From NCBI RefSeq assembly GCF_037975245.1, contig NC_092576.1, positions 30,544,611-30,608,610 of the forward strand: DNA of 64,000 nt, in the 5' to 3' direction. The stretch comes from Apostichopus japonicus. Its lineage: Eukaryota > Echinodermata > Holothuroidea > Aspidochirotida > Stichopodidae. A program made the position numbers and the translations under genes. The notes below the pieces were generated by a model that made no database searches, was not told the DNA's origin, and worked only from the letters and a program-made list of their open reading frames with translations. This document shows positions 46,838 to 57,699 of this stretch, piece by piece (position 1 is the first letter of the stretch; every line of letters starts with the position of its first letter).

Positions 46838-47215
46838 AAGCAGGCCACTGATCTCATTGACTCGAGTGGCCCTTCCACCCTACCCGCAGCCGCTTCCGCT
46901 ATACCGGACACGATGGTCGCTAGTGGACCTCCTGTTCCTGACAGGGAGGTCCACTCGATCAAGGTTGACGAGGAGTTAGGAACTCTGCTCCCTCGTAAGA
47001 AAAGGGGGAATACTGTTAGGGGCTTGAAAAGTCCCGTATTGGGAAAATTTCGCAGGTAATGCGCAAGCCTGTCGTCTGCTATCGGGACGGCGTACCCCGA
47101 ATGAATTTTTGGAGTTAGTTGTTATGTGTGAGGTGGGGGGTGTGTGTGGTCCATACATAATATGGGTTGGGGGTTTTCTGTTTGTGGTTTGGGGCTGGTT
47201 TGTGGAGCTTTATTG
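46838..47215 (+). mobile_element. LINE-A fragment with ORF2 deleted, truncated at both ends
   Basis: It begins inside the ORF1 acidic tail (CAGGCCACTGATCTCATTGA, same as 44901). ORF1 ends near 47059, and the sequence jumps to GCGCAAGCCTGTCGTCTGCT, the last 20 codons of ORF2. The 3' UTR is cut at GGAGCTTTATTGTG. The junction differs from those at 22190, 45110 and 48660. Loss of the 3' end is unusual for target-primed insertion, so later deletion is likely. Confidence 0.8.
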
Positions 47216-47640
47216 TGTAGGTATCAACTAAGTCTGGAGTTATTAGCACACTGTGCACACTATTAAGTAACCTCCATCTGCCCTATGAAAACTTTTCAAA
47301 GTTGTGGCTTAAAATTTAATCACAGAAAAAAGTGATTTAAGCGACATGTTACAACTACTCAAAGCATTGGCTGTGGCAGGCTGGAAAAGCCCAGTGATTT
47401 CTTGAACCACTAGCCTATGATCTGGTATAATGAAATTGGGCTTTAATGCTTCCCGGAGCCCTGCGGGATGTTGCCTTTGATCCAGGCCACTCGACTCCTC
47501 ATTGTGGCTTGCTGTTGTCTCAAGTGTAAAGTGGCCTTTACAGAAGTGTACCAGAGCCCACACCCAAAAATTGCGTTACATAAAAAGAACTGTCTGTACC
47601 TCACTTTTGTTGAAAATATTGACCACTGGTATATAGTTCA
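47216..47640. other. No gene recognised
   Basis: Non-coding spacer between LINE-A pieces. Short frames only. Confidence 0.4.
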
Positions 47641-47653
47641 GAAAGATTGGTGG

Positions 47654-49023
47654 AAGGGGCGTTTTGGGAAAGTGACCGGCTATTAGGAGCCGGATTTCCT
47701 TCAATGTAAGGGTGTCAAGACCGGGACTAGACGAGTTAGAGTCGAGCTGAAGTCCGATGTCCCCTCTACCTTGTCGGCTAATGGGCACAGGGCCCACATT
47801 GCATACCCGGGCCGACCTCGCACTAGTTGGAGGTGTGTGCTGGAAGGGCATGAGGCCAGGTTGTGCCCGAACAAGCGGTGTAGCCGCTGTTTACAGGTTG
47901 CGCATACCCTGGCCGAATGTTAAGGGGACATCGTATGTAACTCGTGTTAAAAAACGGGTCATCTCGCCCGTTTATGCCCAGACCGCTCATACGCCGCCAG
48001 AGTGGCTACGGGCGTGGTTGAAGCGGTCCCCGTCCCGGCCTCTGACACCGTATCACCTGATGCCCCGTTGATCGCCCCTGTGTCCGACACTAGCGCTCCG
48101 GTGGAGGCTTTCAACCCCCTTTCGTGTTTCACCTTGTCCCTGAACGAAGTTACCCCCAGTCTCCCCATTGAGGCGGAGCTGGACAAAACTGCGGGGATGG
48201 TGTTAGCGGAGTGGCATGCGGAGCAGGATGCCGCTTGTAGTGGTTCACCGAAAGCTGCGCCCGCTATCGGTGATACTAGTAGGGCCCCGAGTGAACTGGC
48301 TTAAGAGACATTGAGTGGCCCAGATTCGGACTCGCCAATGGAGGACTGCACTACAACTTTATTGGTTGCGGCTAAGGAGTCCTCCGATTGGTTTGATGAG
48401 ACGAAACATTGACTCGAGCGCCCCTTCCACCCTGCCAGCAGTCGCTTCTGCTATACTGGACACGATGGTCGCTAGTGGACCTCCTGTTCCTGACAGGGTC
48501 CACTCGATCAAAGTTGACGGAGCTAAGAACTCTGCTCGCTCGCAGGAAAAGGGGAACACAGCTAGGTGCCTGAAAAGACCAGTTTTGGGAACAAAACATC
48601 GTAGATAATGACACCTTATCCCTCGTCACCCTAAATGTCAATGGGGTGAGGGTTACCCCCAAAAAGGCCTGTCGTCTGCTGTCGGGACGGCGTTCCCCGG
48701 GTGGGGTTTGGAGTTAGTTGGGTGTGGGGGTTGTGTGGTCGTTACAAAATATGGGTTGGGTTTTTTCTGTTTGTGGTTTGGAGTTGGCTTTTTGTGGCCG
48801 GTTTGTAGTGCTTTTTTGGTTTTGCTTCTGTTGGCCTTTGGATCCGTGTCCTTTTCACGTCACGTTAAACGCTACGTTTGTGAAAGATTTGAGTTTGTGG
48901 GTTTCAGTTGGGTTTTGGGTGGTTGTTTTACAGGTGGTTGTTTGTGGTGGTTTACAGACAGATTGTTTTTGGTTCTGTTGACCTTTGTGGTCTGTGTCCG
49001 TTTTGTTTGCACGTAAATACCAC
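47654..49023 (+). mobile_element. LINE-A, 5'-truncated, ORF2 deleted, with TSD
   Basis: It starts inside ORF1 (GGGGCGTTTTGGGAAAGTGA). ORF1 is broken by stops (after VTGY and near 47920) and small deletions. After its end the first 20 codons of ORF2 remain (SLVTLNVNGVRVTPKK, the start of an APE-type endonuclease), then the sequence jumps to GCCTGTCGTCTGCTGTCGGG near the ORF2 end. The 3' end is ACGTAAATACCAC. AAGATTGGTGGAAG occurs at 47643-47656 and 49024-49037, a 14 bp target duplication overlapping the left end. This proves insertion by retrotransposition and shows the family tail lacks poly-A. Confidence 0.9.
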
Positions 49024-49039
49024 AAGATTGGTGGAAGCT

Positions 49040-50430
49040 AGCTTTCTCTGGATAGTAATCAATATACAGGTCATACAGACAGGCATGCACACCGGGACAA
49101 ATAATGATCCAAGAATATCTTTTACCTTATTTTGAAAATCTTTCTTACCTGAACAATTTCACCGGCCACTGTCATGAGTTTGGTTGGAGTTCCGGGCTTG
49201 GGGAAGTTTGACATCATTCAAAGAGACGTGTTGTGGTGGTGGAGGATCAACAAGGTGTTGTGCCATCTCTAGTATCTCCTGACTGATATCACTTAAAGAC
49301 CAAATATATTGAGGCAATTTTTTTTGGTTGAGATTTTCCATTAATTTAGGAGTTTACATACCCATAATCAACATGTGTACAAAATAATCTTCGAAAACCT
49401 ACTATAACCCATCAAAAACGACCACGAAAATGGACATTTTGGGTAGTCACGTGACATGAACCTCTGGAATGTCTGAAAACAGAGATTGACCCAATGGAGC
49501 CTCTGGTCACCGTGTGACGTCAAAGTTTGTATACCGCGAAAATCAAACGCTGATATAGGCACTGTTCGTACACAGGTAGCGAACAATTGTACTGTTTTTG
49601 ACTTCCAATTTCGAGCGTTTGAAAAGCTGTTAGCTTAAAACAAGAACACATGAAGGTTAACAACAAGTTTTAAGACAATTATAAGCAGAAATTTTAGTTA
49701 AATTGCTTATTTTATTAGCAAAATTTCCAAAAGGTCCGTACGGTACAATATACTTACATAGTACTTACTCGTTTTAATATCCAAAAGTATACAAACACAG
49801 AAAAAGTATCCTGTCAATAAACAAATTTAGCAGTGAATATCCTAATCCAAGTTTCTTGTTCAATCCTGTGCGAAAAACTACCGTGAGTCTGTGTAATTCC
49901 ATAGAGTTAGGTCTAGTTGAAACAGGCCTTGATCAGTACTAACATCCCACAATCACAAGACAGTCACTAACGAAATAAAACGTCCAATCGCTACATACTA
50001 CCGTTTTTATTCAACTCCTTGGACCATGCACATGTCGGAATAAACAGAACGGACAATATTGCACATGTATCACAAACTCACGATACTGGAATACAACAAA
50101 TGAAATAGATAAATCCTAACATGGCTATTTACACATGCTGTGAGCCAACGCCGGCGAGAGTTGTAACTAACTACCGTACATGTACTAATAATGCTATACC
50201 CTTGGCACGGTATATATATACGGTCATCTCTAACAGTAAATATATTACTGTCCGTTGCGTGATATATTGTTACATGTAATGACGTCCAGGGCGTGTTTAC
50301 GGTCAATTTCACATGAGCTATGTCCGACCATGGTCCGACACAGCTATCGACAGTATATAATTTTCACAGAATGAGACATTTGCAGCATACACAGAAGCAG
50401 GGTCATGCATGTGGAATCATGGGCATGAGA
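49040..50430. other. No gene recognised
   Basis: AT-rich, short frames. It may hold introns or promoter of a gene that includes the THAP exon, but nothing can be shown. Confidence 0.35.
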
Positions 50431-50433
50431 TAC

Positions 50434-50554
50434 TCCGGGTGCTGAAAAATCTTTCCGCGTGGATCTCGGTTCTTTTACTCGGAAATCTAAAAAAGCTGAT
50501 GCTTTTGTTGGATGAGGTATAACTGCAACCTCCAACAACACAGAATTGTGACAT
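50434..50554 (-). CDS. Candidate THAP-domain first exon
   Basis: From ATG at 50554 the minus strand reads MSQFCVVGGCSYTSSN then SISFFRFPSKRTEIH. The start Met, C-x(4)-C spacing and F-R-F-P match the N-terminal half of the THAP zinc finger (C2CH DNA-binding module of transcription factors and P-element-like transposases). A possible donor (GGA|GTATCT) ends the exon at 50434. The W-x-x-x-(V/I) and second Cys-His pair, expected in the next exon, were not found downstream, and the usual Trp after the F-P motif is replaced. It may be a host gene exon or a transposon relic. Confidence 0.45.
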
Positions 50555-50651
50555 TTTGAGGAAAAAGGAGTAATATCGTTGATGTTTTTGGCAGCTCAAG
50601 TATACGACTTTACACACTAAAAGTATAGTTGTGAGTGAGGTATACAAACGT

Positions 50652-50687
50652 TGACGTCACATGGTCACCTGACGTCACATGGTCACC
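50652..50687. repeat. Perfect tandem 18-mer containing TGACGTCA
   Basis: TGACGTCACATGGTCACC occurs twice in a row. TGACGTCA is the palindromic cAMP-response-type site. It lies about 100 bp upstream of the candidate THAP start on the minus strand, so it could be a promoter element, though this is inference from position only. Confidence 0.45.
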
Positions 50688-50749
50688 TGAAGTTAATTAC
50701 AGCAATGTAATTGGAGTCAGTTAAGGATTACATACATGAAAAATGGTGG

Positions 50750-51240
50750 GATTTTATGTTCATCGAAAAAGTCTCCATAGTTGGTCTTTAAAGCAAGGGG
50801 TATTCGTTACCTTCGTTTTATTGTTTATAATGAGACACGCCCTGCCTTTCTGAAAATTACGTAGCAGCACTGTGTTGCCTTTCACTAGTTTTCTTTGAAC
50901 GTCTTTGTTGTAGCATACAGCTTTGGTTGCAACTGACTTATCTGCTATACCCAAATTCAGTATGCCAGCAGGAAGCTTAGTGTTTAGGGTGTTGAGGGTG
51001 TAGGCGGTTTTACACTATCTAACTTAACGTAGTCGCTAAGAACCTGAAGTGTTTTTAAGGGAGGGCCCGAGGAACATGAACTTATAGCATGTTCGTCATG
51101 GCATTTACTACTTGTAGTCTGTAGCTCCCTGTTGGTGGTGCGTAATTTTTCGGAGCTATTAGTAGCTTCCACTGATCGGACATATTTGCGTTTTTTAGAT
51201 AACGAGGAGAGAGGTAGAGAGAGAGAGAGAAAGTACATTT
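50750..51240 (-). other. Unrecognised minus-strand coding-like frames
   Basis: Two adjacent frames: 51238-50984 with a Ser/Thr-rich stretch and PPLKTLQVLSDYVKLDSVK, and 50954-50760 with NLGIADKSVATKAVCYN, KLVKGNTVLLRNF and IINNKTKVTNT. The second looks like a small beta-rich (OB-like) fold of the type found in uncharacterised invertebrate repeat proteins. The two frames join only with a shift near 50990. Not named with confidence. Confidence 0.3.
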
Positions 51241-51439
51241 TGCATGTTGGAGCAGAGGAAAGAAGATCTTTGTGGAAAATTTGGTGGCCCTATAAAGGGT
51301 CGTTTTTGTCGAGCAAACTCCTTCCTACTTGTACCTTTTGTAAGGTTGCTTTCTGTGATTTGCCTTTGGTCGGCGCGATACTCTGGATTCCTCTCTTTTT
51401 GCTGACTTTTGGAGGATGGTTGTCAAAAGCCTGTTTGCC

Positions 51440-51780
51440 TCAGAAGCTTCTATTGTTGACTATAAGTCAGTCTCAGCTCTAGATTTCTTTTCCAGAAATC
51501 TCTCCCGTTGCCTTTTAGCTTGGCGGGATAACTCGTCTCTCCAGATTCTACGGCGGTTCCTGCCTGCTCGTTGGAGTATTGATTCCAAGAATCAGTAAAC
51601 TCCGAGTGGTTCAGTTGCCCCGGGAGTCTAGGTGGGTCTCTTTGAACCTTGACTTGTAAGGTGACGTTTTCATCGCCGTCTATCCGGGAGATTTCTTTTG
51701 TGAGAATGATGAGCCTTGACTGGAGCTCCTTCAGCGTATCTGCGTAGCTTCTGACCTTCTTGTAGGTTTCCTCTTTTCGT
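51440..51780 (-). other. Open frame without ATG, coiled-coil-like
   Basis: A minus-strand frame of about 110 codons free of stops: RSYADTLKELQSRLIILTKE, then DGDENVTLQVKVQRDPP and GRDFWKRNLELRLTYS. Heptad-like leucines at the start suggest a coiled coil. It lies between a LINE-A tail and the frames at 50.8-51.2 kb, all on the same strand, and may be an internal exon. No family recognised. Confidence 0.25.
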
Positions 51781-51909
51781 TCCTTTTGTTAGGAGACCTT
51801 TGCCGACACGGTATGTGTTATTCTTCGGAGAAGGATAAGTCTTTGTAGACTGTTGAGGCAGGTATATCAGGAATAAGTGAGTCAAATAAAATAAAAGGAG
51901 TTTACCCCT

Positions 51910-52137
51910 GTGCTTTTTAGGTGCAAAGAAACGGACCAAAGGTCAACAAAACCACCAAAAACCCAACTGAAAACCCACAAACAAATCTCTGACCAACCCA
52001 CAAATGTATAAAGTGTAGCGTCCAACGTGACGCGAAAAGGACACGGGCCCAAAGGCTAAAAACAAAAGAACCAAAACAGCCCCAAAAAGTCAACCCCAAA
52101 CCACAAACAGAACCCCCAACCCATATTATGTAAGGGC
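51910..52137 (-). mobile_element. LINE-A 3' UTR, minus strand
   Basis: GTGCTTTTTAGGTGCAAAGA, ACGGACCAAAGGTCAACAAA and the GACGCGAAAAGGACACGGGC block are the reverse complement of LINE-A 45180-45445. Only the 3' UTR is present, ending at CATATTATGTAAGGG. No target duplication was found. Confidence 0.8.
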
Positions 52138-52144
52138 AAGTCGA

Positions 52145-53600
52145 TAAGCTGTGGTGTGGATTCTATTTAAAAAAAAATTTATTGGAATCTGAAATGGTTA
52201 GCAAAGATATGCTTCCCTAACTGAGAATTTTTTTTGTTTTTGGGAATTGTAGATTTGGTAGTGGTTTTCGCAGGGAAATTATACTTGTGTGAGAGGTTTT
52301 GGATGTACTTAAGGTGGGACCAGCAGCGTCCTGCAGTTCTATTACAGTGTAGGTTAAAGGATAATTTACTATGAAAAGGTGATACCGAGGAAGGTTGCAT
52401 TGGGAGAGGTAGTGATTGGGGGTGTTAAAAAGATTAATTTTGGAAATATGGTTACGGTATTTTAAGTTTTTAAAGGACTAATTGACTAAGTTAGATTTTG
52501 AGGGGTTTATTTTTATTCTCCACATTGAGCACTAGTTTTCGGTAATTGCTTTTTTGAGATTTAGTTCCGTTATGTGAATATTTTTACTGGTGCTCCAAAT
52601 GGCTATATCGTCAGCGTACTGACTATAGTTGCAATTTGAGAGAGGGGAGATGTTTAGATCATTTACAAACAGGGTGTAGATGGAGGGGGCTGAGAACAGC
52701 GCCCTGAGGGGTGCCTGCACGAAGTAGAATAGGGTTTGAATGTTGGTTTTTGTAGTATATTTTTGTGTTGCGATCACTATGGAAAGAGGAAAGAAGTCTG
52801 GTGTAATTGGAGGGAAGGTTATAGTTTATAAGCTTAATTCTTATGCCGTTGTGCCAAGTTTTGTCAAACGCCTTTTCGGTATCAAGAAAAAAAGGGCAGT
52901 GGTATAATGTTTTTTATGAAGCCTATTCGAATTTCTTCGGACAGGCGAAGAGTTTGGTTTATTGTAGATTTGTGTACGGGGAAACCTGATTGAGATGGGG
53001 AGAAGTGATCATTTAGTTGTAGGTGAGTTCTAGTGCGGTTATCTATGATTCTTTCAAAAATCTTGCCTAAGGCTGGGAGGACACTAATTGGGCGGTAGTT
53101 TTGGATTTTGGTGCGGTCTTTATTTGGTTTTAACGATTTACTTAGACTCGGCAAAAATTATTCTAATAGCTAAGTAAATCGTTAAATAGAGGGATAATAT
53201 GAGAGTTGATGAAAATTGGTGGGGATTTTTTAAGCGTCAGGTAATTAATATTGTCAAGACCAGGGGAGGAGGTATTTTTTCTAGTAGGGGATGTTATCGT
53301 TGAGATATCCTAAGGGGTTTGGGGTAAAGCTGGTTGCGTTTCTGATAACTGTTATCGTAAGGGGGCCATCGAAAATATTAGCTTAATTTGGTCTTGAGTA
53401 TTTGTAATCAGGTTACACCTGCATGATCTTTAATGCCTTGGTCTGAATTACCTGTGTTTGGGGTTATACTGGGGTTTATGATATTTTCAAAGTTTTTCCA
53501 AAAGTGTTTCGGGTTTTTGTCATTAATGATTGAATCGCATTTGTTTTTGACTCGTTTTTTGTTTTTTTGTCTCTCGGGATATCATATAGGTTCTACGTAG
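52145..53600 (-). pseudogene. Jockey-group LINE reverse transcriptase, minus strand
   Basis: Blocks in order on the minus strand: KNTSSPGLDNINYLTLK near 53260 (S-P-G-x-D), QNYRPISVLPALGKIFERII near 53100 (N-Y-R-P-I-S), FSPSQSGFPVHKSTINQTL near 53000, LRALFSAPSIYTLFVND near 52690 (from G-x-x-L-S-P-x-L-F-x-x-Y-x-N-D), and SQYADDIAIWST near 52610 (Y-A-D-D catalytic box). A SLSHKYNFPAK and HIFANHFRF tail lies near 52230. There are frameshifts at about 52880 and 52780, plus stops. The Y-A-D-D box itself is intact. Endonuclease is missing. Confidence 0.85.
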
Positions 53601-53660
53601 GCGGCTATGGAACGCGAAAAGGACCAGAAGATATGATGATGTTAATGATGATCTAATTTT

Positions 53661-53849
53661 ATACGATCATGTACTGAAAACTTATGATCATGTACTAAAA
53701 GTATACGATCATGTACTGCAAACGTACGATGTACATCAAAACAAATACGATCATGTAGTAATAAAGTGATGTTCCAAAAAAAGTGGCGTCTGCATACGCG
53801 TATGTATATTCATATGTGGCGTCTGCATATGCGTATGAATATTCAGTAT
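53661..53849. repeat. Two small tandem repeats
   Basis: At 53661-53760 there are about five units of ATACGATCATGTACTGMAAAC, period 20-24 bp. At 53783-53849 there are two 33 bp units starting GTGGCGTCTGCATA with CGTATG and ATATTCA blocks. Both are (GATC/CATATG)-rich and AT-rich. Confidence 0.7.
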
Positions 53850-54702
53850 AAACTCATTAAGAACCACTAGGGACGGGGCTTCGATATCAACTTTGAAATT
53901 CCTAGGGGTACGGTACTTCGTAATCAACGGGTACCGGTAGCATACTATATTATTAATTTGAAGTGTGTGATATTCACTGAGGATTGGCTGTAATAATGTG
54001 TATGAATATTTAGCAGACCGCGAAAATTGTTTTGGCCTTTGACCGTACGTACGTTTGGAACGTATACAGTATACTACATGTGCGTACGAATGTACACTAA
54101 GTAACAAATAGTATTACAGGCAAAGCACATTAAAGCAGCAATTTTGCGTTGATTCTCGAGATTTTCCAATGATAGGATACTATACCAATGACGTAAACTA
54201 AGCTTACTGTAAACTTTCCCCGAAAAGTGCAAAAATATGACATTTTCTGGTTTTCGTATTTTGAAACTTCGATAGACTCCTCCCAATCAAGGAACCTTGT
54301 GAATATGTATAACGGAAAAGGTACTTTGAATAGCAAGGTAAACAGTAAACAAATCAGCTGAGGAGATGTACGTATTGCGCGAAGGGACAGTTACGGCATA
54401 TCTCATTGCATACGATGCCCTAAAAACCCAAGAAAATTCGTCGCTCCGTGAAAATAAAACCTGCTTTGTAGCAAGGATACATAAAAGAGAAAGTCATTGA
54501 ACCAGCAAGAACTCGATCGGTACGTAACATTCTCTAGGACGATATTGTATCACTCTACTCGGTGTTACATAGGCTAGTTACTGTAGCACAATCAAACCTG
54601 TTAGTGAGTGACTTGCACTGGTTAGGTCTGAATAACGTTGTGTACACGCTGTGAATTGTGCACTAAAAGCAATGTAGCTATGAGTGTAGCGCAATGAAGG
54701 CC
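53850..54702. other. No gene recognised
   Basis: Non-coding; minus-strand frames at 54074-54336 are short and overlap each other. Nothing else seen. Confidence 0.4.
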
Positions 54703-56013
54703 GTTAGTTTCCGGATCCGTTAGTTTCCTCCCTTGAAAAACGTTAGCTTCCTCCTCTAACAACATGGGAGAAAATAACGTTTTTCAGGAGAGCAAAGTGC
54801 GCTTTTTACGTGATCCGCCATGCGGGATACAAAACGTCACGGCCAAACGGCACTACCGAACCGTCCCATTCTGAAAAACGAAACTCAGGTCAAGCGAGCC
54901 AAAAAAAACAAGATACGCCCGCCGACCTGCAGCGACAATAGACGCCCAACACCCCCCCCCCCCCCGCAGAAACATTCAAAAAACCACAAAAGGACGACCC
55001 GCACGCAGCGAAACGAAAAACCCCTCCCCAGCATACCAGCGTCCAAAAAAAGGCAGCCCCAGATAAACGGCGAAAATCGCCTTCAACTTGTCCGACTTCA
55101 CCGCCTCTAGGACTGCCTGCCAACTGGCAACCTTCCCCCTAAAAACCACATCACATCTGTTCCGCCAAACATGTTTTTTCACAATAGAGCAAACAAAAAT
55201 AATGCGATGCAATACAGCAATCGAACAAACTGGAGGTTCTACCCCATATAATATAAAGCCCTGTCCTACCGACCATGAACGGTCTCCCGTTACACGGTCG
55301 GTCCAGGTCTGGAACCACTCCCATAAGTTTAAAACAAAGCAACAATGCCAAAATACATGAGCGGTACTCTCTAAGCTGTCACAGCCGGTCCTTGGGCACA
55401 GTCCATCACCCAATCGCCAATGATACCTTTTAAGGTTGGTCACCAAGGCACCGTGTGCAATTCTCCATGCAAGATCACGGAGCCTGCAACCATTCAGTTC
55501 GAATGCACCGAACGCCATACTTCGGCAGAATGACGTCCCTGTACAAAAATTGCATTCAAGGCCCTATCCCGCAACGAACTGTGAACCAGGGCCGGCTGTG
55601 ACAGGTCAACAGGGGGCAACTCAATCAGAGTGGAGCAAATGACACGCACCACCCTGTTTGGAGTACTACTATGCGGTTCTCTGTTGCTAAACAGCGCCGG
55701 GACCCATCGACGCTACAAACGTTTCCCATAAGGGAATGCAATAAGGCATACTGGCTAGGCCATGTGGAGATTTAAGTAGTGCTTTGTAGCAAGTGCTTTG
55801 CAAAACTGTAGTAATTGCAATTGATGAAATAGGCGATTTTTATGATTATGTGTGAGTAACCTTTTTTTAAGTTTCATCAAGAAGCATATTAGTTTCCTAA
55901 CCTGAATGCCATACTTTAGCCTACTACCTTGATGTTGGGGAGGAAAGTAACGTTTTTAGGAGAGGAAAGTAAAATTTTCAGGGGAGGAACTAACGGGTCG
56001 GGAAACTGAAACC
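54703..56013. repeat. Fold-back element split by LINE-B
   Basis: The left arm (GTTAGTTTCC, CCGTTAGTTTCCTCCCTTG, AAAACGTTAGCTTCCTCC) at 54703-54760 is matched in reverse complement by 55933-56013 (GGGGAGGAAAGTAACG, TTAGGAGAGGAAAGT, GGGGAGGAACTAACGG). A further inverted half at 54767-54797 pairs with the left arm itself. LINE-B occupies 54795 to about 55790 inside. The element has no coding sequence of its own. Confidence 0.65.
54795..55790 (-). mobile_element. LINE-B: longest ORF2 C-terminal copy, minus strand
   Basis: The minus frame 55518-54976 is open for 180 codons: RDLAWRIAHGALVTNLKRY, then the zinc-like LCPRTGCDSLESTAHVFWHC (C-x4-C-x(7)-H-x(4)-C), ending RIIFVCSIVKKHVWRNRC and VLEAVKSDKLKAIF. 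Further C-terminal ORF2 sequence upstream (SLRDRALNAIFVQGRHSAE) is in another frame at 55530-55700. The 3' UTR has a C14 run and ends at 54795 in TTACGTGA...AAAAAGCGCAC orientation. It is the best guide to LINE-B ORF2 and clearly related to LINE-A. Confidence 0.85.
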
Positions 56014-56409
56014 TAGGGCAACATGCAATGTCTGCTGTTCTATAAATTTTATAGTAAAGTGTACAACCATTCCATGAAAGTGATATATAGCATGTAGTCA
56101 TATGTCACCAGTAAATGAGAGCAATAAATTTAAGCAGCTGATCCAAAGACACGTTTCTAATTTGTAACCTTCTTAGCAACCGTCTGGTGAGGAAACACCA
56201 TGGAGGGCTGGCAAAAGTAGAGGACGGAGAGGTTAGCTCAGGTAACACCAGACAAAGGGACAACCCGGCTAACAACAGCTGCAGCTAGGAGGCAGGTGGA
56301 AGAGCACCAACAGGAGCGAATGGGAAATATAAGGGTATGTTGCAATATGCATAATTGTCGGATTTGGTGCAAAGTAACAGCTGGTAATTCTTTAAACATT
56401 AAACTCAGT

Positions 56410-57328
56410 GTACAGGGGCGTATCCAGGATTTCTCACCCGGGGGGGGGGGGCGCGAATGACAATCTAAGCGGAGCGCCACCATCGTACAAGAAAACTTTT
56501 GGTTTTGACACCCCCAGATCACCGGAAATGCCACATATCGGGCTTGAAAATGACCAACTAGATGTTCACTTTTGCCTGAATGAACCAAGTATTTTCCCAA
56601 TATTATTTATCCATCCATAACCTTCTTGAAGATTTTCACCAGTCACACATCACGTTCGACCTCATCGCATCTCCTGTGGATCATTGCTTTTGTAGGTGAT
56701 TCTACGTCGCGGCCCACAATACCCGTCAGCCCTACTTTTCAAGGTTTTAAGCCCATTATTCGTTCAGAATTTGAAAATTCACACTTCTTGTGAAATAAAT
56801 TCACTTCAAAACATACCAATGTTGCACAAAATTTCATCTATGGACAGCCAATACAGAAAAACCTCCTTCAACCCCCTACAGACCGGTCAAAATTGCACGA
56901 GAAGAGGGAAGAATGTGTCAGGGAAATTTCGAAAAATCACACACAGTGAATTTTTTGGTGCATGGGCCACATATCAGTCTTGGATAATGGTGTGGACGCG
57001 TATTTGTTCTCTGATATTATCTAAGCGGAGCGCGACCATGGGTTCGCGCGTAGCGTACAAGAAAATTTGGGCAAATGTACCTCCCAGATCACCTGAAATA
57101 ACACTTCTCAGACCCAATGATGCTCAAGACCAGCCACAGTTGCTTTCATTGCACACTTTTATAAGTTCTCTTCTGTTCCCTCCTTTTTCTCTTTCTTATT
57201 TTTCTTTTCCCTTCCTTCCTTCCTTCCTTCCCTTTTTGCCCCTCTTTATCCCTTCTTCTTCTCTCTCCATTTTTTCTTACCCGGGGGGCGCGCGCCCCCA
57301 ACGCCTCCCCCTGGATACGCGCCTGGTG
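56410..57328. mobile_element. TIR element (CAGGGGCGTATCCAGG type), non-autonomous
   Basis: The left end CAGGGGCGTATCCAGGATTT is matched by the reverse complement of CCCCCTGGATACGCGCCTG at the right. Flanks share GTGTA (before 56412 and after 57324), a possible 5 bp duplication. Inside, a block CTAAGCGGAGCGC.ACCAT..GTACAAGAAAA occurs at 56465 and 57021, so it has an internal duplication. The 211-codon frame at 56696-57331 reads through the element and a (CTTC)n tract and is probably chance. Confidence 0.65.
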
Positions 57329-57699
57329 TAATAACAGAATGGCCTGCTCAATTATACAATACTAGCAACATAAGCAGCTGGCTAGATTGTGATACAGAAA
57401 ATAGTTACAGAGCACTTCGTAGTACTTGGTGCAGTTTTCAAACAATATATTTTAAGTCTTATATCATCTTCTTATATCACATGTATATTAAACACCCAAA
57501 GCGACACAATCAGTGCTGTCTATCATGAAAAGCAATGATATTGTAAGTTGTAACTTAAACAAAATAAATGATACTCTTTTTTTCTTCACTTTTCTTCTTA
57601 GGCAATGGTTGATAATGTAGATGTTCAACAGCCTCGACAACTGGTAATGCAACTGCTTGAAACCCATCCGGCACTTTTTTTGATATATGTACACACAAC

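Noticed and set aside
51132-51482. 116-codon plus-strand frame
   Set aside because: It is antisense to coding-like minus-strand frames (50984-51238 and 51440-51780) and includes a (GA)n tract.
56696-57331. 211-codon frame as a gene
   Set aside because: It runs through a repetitive element, a (CTTC)n tract and the inverted terminal repeat. The composition is that of the repeats and no domain is visible.
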